Positions 19,370 through 26,369 of a DNA stretch of 64,000 bases are shown one piece after another. Source of the DNA: Nocardia macrotermitis (lineage in GTDB: Bacteria; Actinomycetota; Actinomycetes; Mycobacteriales; Mycobacteriaceae); NCBI RefSeq assembly GCF_009604405.1, contig NZ_WEGK01000004.1:62001-126000 (forward strand), read 5' to 3'. Position 1 is the first letter of the stretch, and the number at the start of each line of letters is the position of its first letter. A program made the translations under genes and the position numbers. The notes beneath the pieces were generated by a model that saw nothing but the letters and a program-made list of their open reading frames with translations, searched no databases and had not been told where the DNA came from.

Positions 19370-19693
19370 GTGGCTGGCAAGCTCGAAGCCAATGTCGATC
19401 AGATGAACACGTTCTCCAAGAACATGGAGGACCAGCACCAGAAGCTGATCACCCACATCCAGTCCACCAAGGCGGATCAGGAACAGACCACCGCCAGCTG
19501 GAGCGGTCAGGCGCGTTCGGCCTTCGACCAGTTCATGGAGCGCTACTACGAGCAGGCGCAGGCCATGAACAACAAGCTGTCGAACACGGTCGAGAGCCTG
19601 ATGAAGACCGCCGACAGCTACTCCAAGCAGGACGAGGAGTTCCAGGCGCAGATCTCCAAGCAGAACTCCAGCCTGGACCTGCCCGCCATCTGA
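19370..19693 (+). CDS. WXG100-family ESX secretion target (CFP-10-like)
   Basis: A 107-aa helical-hairpin protein. WSG near residue 44 is the turn motif of the WXG100 family. The C-terminal part reads SYSKQDEEFQAQI, close to the YxxxD/E export signal. The start is GTG with RBS GAGAGGAG. It is followed 57 bp later by a second WXG100 gene, the usual layout of a secreted EsxB/EsxA heterodimer. No ESX core genes lie in the window, so the secretion machine is encoded elsewhere. Confidence 0.92.
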   Translation: MAGKLEANVDQMNTFSKNMEDQHQKLITHIQSTKADQEQTTASWSGQARSAFDQFMERYYEQAQAMNNKLSNTVESLMKTADSYSKQDEEFQAQISKQNSSLDLPAI

Positions 19694-19750
19694 TCCTGCC
19701 CGGTATCCAAGTTCCGGCTTCCTGATCACCACGTTCAAAAGGAGCATTCC

Positions 19751-20053
19751 ATGGCCGCCAACGATCCCTCGCGGATTTCAGCCAATTTCGGCGATGTCGC
19801 CGCAGGTGCCGACGCGTTCATCAGCCGCGCCCGCAACCTGATGTCCGACCTGGAGGACTTCCACAAGCAGGTCACCGACTTCGTCACCAACCACTGGCAG
19901 GGTGACGCGAACGACGCGTTCTCGCAGCTGCAGTCGCAGTGGAACCAGAACATCGTGCAGCTGAACACCACCCTGCAGGGTGCGGCTCAGCTCGTGCACA
20001 CCGGCAACTCGGACCTGCAGTCGCGCGACTCCTCGCTCGCGGGCCTGTTCTGA
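19751..20053 (+). CDS. WXG100-family ESX secretion target (ESAT-6-like)
   Basis: A 100-aa helical-hairpin protein with WQG at about residue 50, the family turn motif. It likely pairs with the product of the preceding gene. RBS AAAAGGAGCA sits just before the ATG. A strong terminator begins 17 bp after the stop, so the two genes form a closed bicistronic unit. Confidence 0.92.
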   Translation: MAANDPSRISANFGDVAAGADAFISRARNLMSDLEDFHKQVTDFVTNHWQGDANDAFSQLQSQWNQNIVQLNTTLQGAAQLVHTGNSDLQSRDSSLAGLF

Positions 20054-20069
20054 TCCGTTTCTCCCGCAC

Positions 20070-20107
20070 CTGAGCCCCGGCGAATATCGCCGGGGCTCAG
20101 TTGTTTT
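20070..20107 (+). terminator. Rho-independent terminator after the WXG100 pair
   Basis: A perfect 14-bp stem (20070-20083 with 20087-20100) with a 3-nt loop is followed by TTGTTTTC. It can also serve the converging gene at 20117 on the minus strand, though that stop lies beside it. Confidence 0.9.
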
Positions 20108-20116
20108 CGTGGCCCG

Positions 20117-21232
20117 TCAGCGCAGATCGCGCACGCTGGTGAGGATTTCGTGTGCCTGGGCGGGGGTCAACTCCCCCTGGGTGCCGCGGTCGGCGAGGAT
20201 CGTCAGGACCAGCACCGAGCCCGACGCGCCTCGAAAAGCGAAGGTGTACACCGAGAATGTCGTTGTGCTGCAACCGGTTCGGCTGGGCGTCCAGGTCCCG
20301 GAGGTCTCCACGTACTGTCCGGTGATGCCGCTGCGGGTGGTCAGTTCGACGGCCGGTGTGGCAGTACCGCCACCCGAACCGCCGTAACTGGTCTGCGCCG
20401 CGGTGGTGCCGACGGCCGTCGCCGCCCGCGCCGGATCCCCCTGCCCCGAATCGGTGAGCGTGGCCACCGCCCGGTACCCCGACCCCGGACAGTAACGCGC
20501 CCCTTCGTCGGCCTGACCGCGCCCGGTGAATCCCCCGATCGTCCACGTGGTGTGCGCCGGTTCGACGACCCACCCGGTCGGCACGTCGTACCCGATCCCG
20601 AAGGCGGGCACCGCAACTCCCTGATACCCCCGGATCACCGGCTCGGTCGCACTGGTGTCCGGACTGATCGTCGCCTCGACCGGCGCGGACGGCGTCACCT
20701 GCACCACCACGGCCCGCTGCGACACCCGGCTCGACACGGTCACCCCCACCACGACCGCGACGATCACCACCACCCCGGCCACCACCAGCATCCCGAGCCG
20801 CTTCCGGCGCGATTCCCCCGAATTCGCCTGCCGCACAACCTGCTCGGACGCCGAAGCCGCACTGGAAGATCCGCTCCCGACCTGCCGCCGCCCCGACTCC
20901 CGTTCATCCGCCGTCCCCTGATCCCCGAACCGGGTTGGGTCCGAAGCCGATTCCCCATCCCCCACCCGATCCCCCGACTGCCGCACACCCGCCAACGCAT
21001 AACTGACCTGCCACCCGGCGGCCCCGTACTGCCCATTCGCCCCCGGCGACATCCCCGCCTCCCCGGCCATACTCTCCGCACCCGCACCCGCACCGGATCC
21101 GGATTCCACCTGTCCCGCAACGAGAAAGCGCAACTCATCGGCGGTCGACAACCCCGCCTCCTCGCCCACTACCTCCGCAGCGGATTCCCCCCCACCACTC
21201 CCCCAGCGATCATCGTTCTCTGTCACGCCCAT
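20117..21232 (-). CDS. Single-pass membrane protein with extracytoplasmic domain
   Basis: A 371-aa protein with an acidic, disordered cytoplasmic N-terminus of about 145 residues, a basic stop (RRKRLG), one membrane helix (MLVVAGVVVIVAVVVGVTV) and a C-terminal extracytoplasmic domain of about 190 residues containing three Cys. The domain holds FGIGYDVPTGWVVEP and ends in an AQAHEILTSVRDLR helix. It resembles Nocardia membrane proteins of unknown function, DUF8017-like by recollection. It converges on the WXG100 pair; a role near T7SS is possible but unsupported by motifs. Confidence 0.7.
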   Translation of the reverse strand: MGVTENDDRWGSGGGESAAEVVGEEAGLSTADELRFLVAGQVESGSGAGAGAESMAGEAGMSPGANGQYGAAGWQVSYALAGVRQSGDRVGDGESASDPTRFGDQGTADERESGRRQVGSGSSSAASASEQVVRQANSGESRRKRLGMLVVAGVVVIVAVVVGVTVSSRVSQRAVVVQVTPSAPVEATISPDTSATEPVIRGYQGVAVPAFGIGYDVPTGWVVEPAHTTWTIGGFTGRGQADEGARYCPGSGYRAVATLTDSGQGDPARAATAVGTTAAQTSYGGSGGGTATPAVELTTRSGITGQYVETSGTWTPSRTGCSTTTFSVYTFAFRGASGSVLVLTILADRGTQGELTPAQAHEILTSVRDLR

Positions 21233-21702
21233 TCGTTCCTAGTCCGCGCGGCTGCCTCGGCACCCATGATGCCCGCACGACCCGTCCAAGGCGACAGAGA
21301 ACCACCGTGCCGTGCTCACTCGCGGACGTCAGCTCGACCCCGGCAACGCCCGGCCGACGACGATGCCCGATCCCGATATCCACGAATCACCCTGTAGCCG
21401 AACCGGTTGCGCACCGATGTCGCGACGCTGTGGGCAATGCATCCCCACGACGCGACGATGCCCTGTCGATGCGGGTATCTCCGATGCGCACCGATGTCGC
21501 GACGCTGTGGGCAGTGCATCCCCACAACGCGACGATGCCGTTCAGCCTGCCGATGCGGGTATCTCCGACGCGCACCGATATCGCGACGCTGTGGGCAATG
21601 CATCCCCACAACGCGACGATGCCGTTCGGCCTGCCGATGCGGGTATCTCCGACACTCGGGCATGCGTGTGCCGATCGGTCCCGGGTGCGGACTTCCCCGA
21701 TG
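21233..21702. other. 470-bp gene-free region containing a DNA repeat
   Basis: Apart from the triple repeat at 21409-21653, nothing coding is supported. Reading frames on both strands simply translate the repeat. The first 80 bp should contain the promoter of the membrane protein gene. Confidence 0.6.
21409..21653. repeat. Three tandem 77-84 bp repeats with internal hairpin
   Basis: Units start at 21409, 21486 and 21570, each with GCGCACCGAT at the start, CGACGCTGTGGGCA and GCATCCCCAC in the middle, and ATGCGGGTATCTCCGA at the end. Units 2 and 3 carry a 7-bp insertion absent from unit 1. GTGGG and CCCAC flank a TGCAT core, so each unit can fold into a small hairpin. It resembles an intergenic REP-type element. 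Confidence 0.8.
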
Positions 21703-23208
21703 TCACTTCGGGAAGTACTCCGGGTCCGGTTCGCAGGTGATGTCCGTATCCGGCAGCGCGCCGGTGGCGAGGTAGGTGTTGACGGCGTCGTTCAGGCAAG
21801 GGCTGAGGCCGACGCGGAAGGCGCCGTGAATTCTGGTGTCTGCCAAGGTGACCAGGCGGGAGGCGGTGAGGTCGCGGTGCAGGGCGAGGCCGCCCTGGTA
21901 GGCGGTGCGGGTGTCGTGGACGGTGGCCAGGACCAGGGCGGGGGTCGCGTTCCGCACCCGGGTCGCGGGTTCCAGCGGGGTGGGCCAGTAGGCGCAGGCG
22001 GTGATGTTGTTGGCGAACGCGCCGAATACCGGCTGGGTCGGGCGGGCCGCCTCGATATTGCGGTAGTACCAGGCCGGATCGCGGGGCGCGGCGCGGTCGT
22101 CGCACATCACCGCGGCCATCCCGGACGCCTCCAGCGGCACCGCGCCGCTGATCTTGGATTTGAGTTTCGCCACGTCCAGCGGTTTGCCGTCGGCGCCGTC
22201 GGACACCATCCGCACCACCTCGGCCAGATTGGCATTCATCTTCGGATTCGACAGCAGCGCCAGCAGCATCATCGGGACGGTGTGCTCGTCGACCAGATAG
22301 GCGGAACCGAGGCTGATCACCGGATGTTTCGCCGCGCGGCGGATGGTGTCCTCGACGAAGGCGCGCACCTGCGGCGCGGTCGTGCCGAAGTGGTATTCGT
22401 CGTCGTGCCGGGCGGCCCACGCGGCCCAGTCGTCCAGGGCGTACTCGTTGATCGGGCCCATGTCCTGATACATGCCGACCCAGTAGCGATCCGGATCGAT
22501 GGCGCCGTCCAGCACGATCCGATCACTGCCCGACGGGAACATCTGCGTGTACACCGCACCCAGATAGGTGCCGTAGGACGCGCCGTAATAGCTGATCCGG
22601 TCGACGCCGAGCGCCCCCCGGATGACGTCCATGTCGCGGGCGGTGTTGCGCGTGGTGATGTTGCGGAGCTTATCGATGTCCCCGGCCAGGCAGGACGCGG
22701 CGAGCGCGGCGGCCACCCCGGTATCGCGGGCCAGGCCGAACACGTCGAATCCGGCCGAGAACAGCAGGGTCGGCAGCGGTATCGCGCAGTTCACCGGATT
22801 CGAACGGCCGATACCGCGCGGATCCATGCCGATCAGGTCGTATTGCGCCCGCACATCGGCGGACAGCACCTTCTGCACGCTGGTCATCGTGCGCAGTCCC
22901 GGGCCGCCGGGCCCACCCGGATTGGACAGCAGCACCCCGCGCCGCCGCGCCGGATCGGTCGCCGCGATCCGCGAGATCGCGAGGGTGAGCGTGCGGCCGT
23001 CGGGGTGGGCGTAGTCCAGCGGGACAAGCACTCCCGCGCACCGCGCACCGGCGGCGTCCAGGGCGTCGTCGTGACAGGACTGCCAATCCAACCGCTGCCC
23101 GTAGAACCGGTCCAGCGGATCCTGCGCCTGGGCAGGACCCGCGGTGAGACCGGCGACGAGCACGATCCCCATCATCGAAACGAGCCAGCGAAACCACCGT
23201 GTCGGCAT
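21703..23208 (-). CDS. Secreted alpha/beta-hydrolase, Tap/Slp-type tripeptidyl aminopeptidase
   Basis: A 501-aa exported serine hydrolase. The start at 23208 is preferred to one 69 nt upstream because GAGGAGTGCC lies just before it and the signal peptide (ending AGPAQAQ) then stands at the N-terminus. The oxyanion region reads LLSNPGGPGGPG. The nucleophile elbow is YYGASYGTYLG. The C-terminal TAP-like domain carries Asp in VHDTRTAY and His in TRIHGAF. These enzymes remove N-terminal tripeptides from secreted substrates in Streptomyces; the substrate here is unknown. Confidence 0.88.
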   Translation of the reverse strand: MPTRWFRWLVSMMGIVLVAGLTAGPAQAQDPLDRFYGQRLDWQSCHDDALDAAGARCAGVLVPLDYAHPDGRTLTLAISRIAATDPARRRGVLLSNPGGPGGPGLRTMTSVQKVLSADVRAQYDLIGMDPRGIGRSNPVNCAIPLPTLLFSAGFDVFGLARDTGVAAALAASCLAGDIDKLRNITTRNTARDMDVIRGALGVDRISYYGASYGTYLGAVYTQMFPSGSDRIVLDGAIDPDRYWVGMYQDMGPINEYALDDWAAWAARHDDEYHFGTTAPQVRAFVEDTIRRAAKHPVISLGSAYLVDEHTVPMMLLALLSNPKMNANLAEVVRMVSDGADGKPLDVAKLKSKISGAVPLEASGMAAVMCDDRAAPRDPAWYYRNIEAARPTQPVFGAFANNITACAYWPTPLEPATRVRNATPALVLATVHDTRTAYQGGLALHRDLTASRLVTLADTRIHGAFRVGLSPCLNDAVNTYLATGALPDTDITCEPDPEYFPK

Positions 23209-23331
23209 CGGCACTCCTCGCAGAAAAGCCACCCCTGTGCGAACCTCATCTACAGGTACAGGTTCTTCCTCCAGCATGCGGGAAGACGCGCCCGGACCGC
23301 ACGCGGATAAGGGGGAAATTCGGGCGGGACT

Positions 23332-23889
23332 TCAGATCACGCGGCCGGTGAAGGCGGCGAGTCGATCGAGTGCGGGGGCGTCGGCGGCAATGGATCGCTC
23401 GTCGTCGAAACGTCCGGCGCGGGACTGCCCGGCCAGTTGCGCCCTGATGTTCGCAAGTGCGTCCTGCACCAGATCCTCCGGCAACTCGACGCGAATTCCC
23501 GTGGCGCGGGCCAGATCCCAGGCGTGGGTGAGCAGATCCGCGATCCGGATCCGCAGCCGCCCCGCGCCGGTGGCATCGCCCAGCGGTCCGGTGAACGTCC
23601 GTTCCAGCACCCCGGGCGCACCGAACGCGGCCGTCACCGCGGCGGCGGAGGTGCGGTAGGCCGCGAGCGGATCCGCCCCGAGCGGATCCGCCTGCCGATC
23701 CGGCATCGGACCGTCCGTCAGCAAGGCCGTGAACACGAGATTCAGCCCGACCAGATGGCCGACCACATCGCGCACGGTCCAGTCGGTGCACGGCGTCGGC
23801 GCGGCCCACTGCCCGGGTTCGATCCGCGCGATCAACTGCCCCACCGCTTCGAAGGCCCGCTCGAGATCGGCGACGAGATCTGATGTCAT
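23332..23889 (-). CDS. TIGR03086-family / mycothiol-dependent isomerase N-domain protein
   Basis: A 185-aa DinB-like four-helix protein. The TPCTDWTVRDVVGHLVG segment is the hallmark of the actinobacterial TIGR03086 and maleylpyruvate isomerase N-terminal family, with His of GHL as a metal ligand and LTHAWDLARATG as the third-helix match. Members are thought to be metal- or mycothiol-linked; no reaction is assigned. It is divergent from the hydrolase gene at 24119. Confidence 0.85.
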   Translation of the reverse strand: MTSDLVADLERAFEAVGQLIARIEPGQWAAPTPCTDWTVRDVVGHLVGLNLVFTALLTDGPMPDRQADPLGADPLAAYRTSAAAVTAAFGAPGVLERTFTGPLGDATGAGRLRIRIADLLTHAWDLARATGIRVELPEDLVQDALANIRAQLAGQSRAGRFDDERSIAADAPALDRLAAFTGRVI

Positions 23890-23951
23890 GCCCCGAGCCT
23901 ATGGTCGTTCCCCTTGCCGGAAAACATGTTTCGTCCTCCGCGAAAAACCCT

Positions 23952-23981
23952 TTGGCAGGGCGCGGCGGCCGCTGTTAGCCT
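23952..23981 (+). promoter_or_regulatory. Sigma-70 type promoter for the leader peptide and hydrolase
   Basis: TTGGCA (23952-23957) and TAGCCT (23976-23981) stand 18 bp apart. The predicted start near 23988 lies about 15 nt before a very strong Shine-Dalgarno and the uORF. Confidence 0.55.
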
Positions 23982-24017
23982 TCCGGGGACCGTGCGAGAG
24001 CCGAGGAGGTGGTACCC

Positions 24018-24071
24018 GTGAACACATTGACGACATGGGTGCTCCCCTCAGGGGTCACGGTCGGGCGGTAG
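24018..24071 (+). CDS. Leader peptide uORF, 17 aa
   Basis: GTG-initiated 17-codon frame encoding MNTLTTWVLPSGVTVGR, preceded by a near-perfect Shine-Dalgarno (GAGGAGGTGG at 24003-24012). It ends 47 bp before the hydrolase start. Inside it, GTG-C-TCCCC and GGGGTCAC can pair, so the mRNA can fold across the uORF. This is the layout of translational attenuators used by drug-inducible resistance genes. That the peptide is translated and regulatory is inferred from RBS strength and position. Confidence 0.6.
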   Translation: MNTLTTWVLPSGVTVGR

Positions 24072-24118
24072 TAGGTCGTCCGGGAGCGCCGTTCGCAGCA
24101 CTTCCGAAAGGCACGACC

Positions 24119-24850
24119 ATGCACTTCACTTCCGAAAAGCGTTTCGACGACGGCGTCCTCGAACGCGCATTCACCCTCGACGAGATTCCCGGCTTCCTGT
24201 GGACGCCCGAATCCGTCACCGCGACAACGCCTTTGATCCTGATGGGCCATCCCGGCGGGCTCAGCAGGATGTATCCGAGGCTGGCGGCCCGGGCCCGGCA
24301 CACGGTGTCGGCGGGGTTCGCCGCGGCCACCATCGAACTGCCCGGCTGCGAGGGCCGGCCCTGTTCCGCCGACTCCCTGCGGGCCCGCGGCGAAATGCAG
24401 CGGGCGCTGGCGGCGGGCGAGCCGGTCACCCCCGAGGTCATCGACCGGCTCATCCTCCCGCTGGCCGAGCAGGCGGTCCCGGAATGGCAGGCCCTGCTGG
24501 ACGCCGGGCTCGAACTGCCCGGCATCGGCGGTCCGGCCGGGTACGCGGGCGGTTTCATCTCCATCGGCCTGCGGATGGCGCTGCTCGAGCCACGGATCGC
24601 GGCGGCAACCCTGTTCGCCGGGAGTTTCGTCCCCCGCAGCATGCTCGAGGAGGCCCGGCAGGTCGAGATTCCGCTGCTGGTCCTGTTGCAGTGGGACGAC
24701 GAGGGCAACGATCGGCAACTGGCCCTGGACCTGTTCGACGCCTTCGGCTCGAAGGAGAAGGCACTGCACGCCAACCTCGGTGGGCATACGGGCGTCCCGG
24801 AGTCCGAGGGTGACGACGTGACCCGGTTCTTCACGCGACACCTGAAGTAG
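24119..24850 (+). CDS. Alpha/beta-hydrolase-fold protein lacking the nucleophile Ser
   Basis: A 243-aa cytoplasmic protein with an oxyanion-like MGHPGGLSR (42-50), an elbow region GYAGG (141-145), an Asp-rich loop LLQWDDEGND (190-198) and the late His 223 in LGGHTG. At the elbow the expected G-x-S-x-G Ser is Ala 143, so ordinary Ser-hydrolase chemistry looks unlikely unless another residue serves. The ATG is chosen to follow the leader uORF; the upstream frame is non-coding. It may bind a ligand or act as a non-hydrolytic resistance protein; no function is known to me. Confidence 0.75.
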   Translation: MHFTSEKRFDDGVLERAFTLDEIPGFLWTPESVTATTPLILMGHPGGLSRMYPRLAARARHTVSAGFAAATIELPGCEGRPCSADSLRARGEMQRALAAGEPVTPEVIDRLILPLAEQAVPEWQALLDAGLELPGIGGPAGYAGGFISIGLRMALLEPRIAAATLFAGSFVPRSMLEEARQVEIPLLVLLQWDDEGNDRQLALDLFDAFGSKEKALHANLGGHTGVPESEGDDVTRFFTRHLK

Positions 24851-24876
24851 AACCGGTCGGCGGCCGCTGATCCGAC

Positions 24877-24918
24877 CATCGCTCGTCGAGGCAGTTCCGC
24901 CCGCCTCGACGAGCGATG
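24877..24918 (+). terminator. 16-bp stem hairpin after the hydrolase gene
   Basis: 24877-24892 pairs perfectly with 24903-24918 (core CGCTCGTCGAGGC), loop 10 nt, starting 27 bp after the stop. No T-tract. The remaining sequence up to 25220 shows no gene. Confidence 0.65.
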
Positions 24919-25220
24919 CCCGGCACGCACGACCGCCTCCGATCGCGCCGAACCTGTCGCGGCTGCGGCCGATCGGGGCGCCGTCGGCACAGCTGCCGAG
25001 ATGAATGCCGCACGACCGGCGATCGCGTCAGCCGGCGCACCGTGACGCCACTGGGCTGGGGATGGCAGCGGGCGCTCGTCAGCCGCATACACGCCCGTTC
25101 ACCCGCGATCCGTCGGCGGGAATGCGCGTCACGACGATCCGGAAAACAGGCGTTCGTGCCGGGTATGGTCGATTGGGCCGGGTGTGGTGCCCTGCGCTCA
25201 CACGGACGAGGACGACCCTG

Positions 25221-26351
25221 GTGAAATACATTCCGCGCCTGATCATCTTTCTGGCGATCCCCGCGATCCTGTTCGCGCTGCCGTGGTGGACGGTGGTCGG
25301 GGCGGTCACGACCGGGACGGCGTTCTGGATCGGCACCGCGATCTTCCTACTCGGATACGTCTGTCTACCTGCGGGTATGTTCTTCGGGCACGGCCCCGCG
25401 CAATCCGATGCCGCGTCGATCGTGGGCGATACGTTGCTGGGGGTGATGTGGGTCGTCTTCACGTCGTCGGTGATCGGGAACATCGTCGGTCTGGTGCTGG
25501 GCGCGGCGGGAGTGCACGATCCGGCGCGGTCGCGGATCATCGCGGTGGGGGTGCTGGCCCTCGCGGCGGTGCTGGTGGCGTGGAGTATTCGCGAGGCGCG
25601 GCGGGTGCCCCGGGTGCGCCGCGTCGAGGTACCGATCCGCGGCCTCGGACCGGGCCTGGACGGCCTGCGGCTCGTGGTGATCACCGACACCCACTACGCG
25701 GCGCTGAACCGGCTGCGCTGGTCGGAGCGGGTGGTCGAGATCGTCAACGACCTGCAACCCGATATCGCCTGTCACGCAGGGGATCTCGCCGACGGCTCGG
25801 TGGCGAAACGACACCCGCAGGTCGACCCGTTGGCCAAGGTCGCCGCACCGCTGGGCCGGTTCTACATCACCGGCAACCACGAATACTTCGGCGACGCCCC
25901 CGGCTGGCTCGAGCACATGACCTCCCTCGGCTGGCAGCCGCTGCGCAATCAGCACGAGATCATCACCCGCGACGGCGACCGCCTGGTCATGGCCGGTATC
26001 GACGACCCGACCGGCAAGGGCCTGCCCGGACACGGCCCGGACCTCCCCGCCGCCCTCGCCGACGCCGACCCGCACCTGCCCGTCGTCCTGCTCGCCCACC
26101 AACCCCGGCAAGTGGCCGACGCGGTGAAAGCCGGTGTCGCCCTACAGATCTCCGGCCACACCCACGGCGGACAGATCTGGCCCTTCCACTACCTGGTCCG
26201 CCTCGAACAACCGGTCGTAGCGGGCCTGAGCACCCACGGCACCCACACCCGCCTCTACACCAGCCGCGGCACCGGCTTCTGGGGCCCGCAGCTGCGCCTG
26301 TTCGCCCCCAGCGAGATCACGGTCCTGACCCTGCGTCCCGAATCGTCCTGA
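25221..26351 (+). CDS. Membrane metallophosphoesterase
   Basis: A 376-aa protein. The N-terminal 140 residues contain about four membrane helices, starting KYIPRLIIFLAIPAILFALP. The calcineurin-like phosphoesterase domain follows, with TDTHY (first metal pair), AGDLAD, GNHEY and SGHTHGG in order, all key dinuclear-metal ligands present. The GTG at 25221 is chosen as the first codon before the hydrophobic segment; the frame is open upstream but has Arg-rich, non-coding character. Family members act on phospholipids or nucleotides; the substrate here is open. Confidence 0.88.
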   Translation: MKYIPRLIIFLAIPAILFALPWWTVVGAVTTGTAFWIGTAIFLLGYVCLPAGMFFGHGPAQSDAASIVGDTLLGVMWVVFTSSVIGNIVGLVLGAAGVHDPARSRIIAVGVLALAAVLVAWSIREARRVPRVRRVEVPIRGLGPGLDGLRLVVITDTHYAALNRLRWSERVVEIVNDLQPDIACHAGDLADGSVAKRHPQVDPLAKVAAPLGRFYITGNHEYFGDAPGWLEHMTSLGWQPLRNQHEIITRDGDRLVMAGIDDPTGKGLPGHGPDLPAALADADPHLPVVLLAHQPRQVADAVKAGVALQISGHTHGGQIWPFHYLVRLEQPVVAGLSTHGTHTRLYTSRGTGFWGPQLRLFAPSEITVLTLRPESS

Positions 26352-26369
26352 GCCACAACGTTTCACCCG

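Noticed and set aside
20117..21232. An ESX EccB/EccE assignment for the single-pass membrane protein
   Set aside because: One membrane helix and an outer domain are present, but no EccB repeat or EccE motifs were found.
21316..21663. A 115-codon minus-strand frame with repeated RRYPHRQAERHRRVVGMH
   Set aside because: It is the translation of the triple DNA repeat; the 7-bp indel between units would break any ancestral frame.
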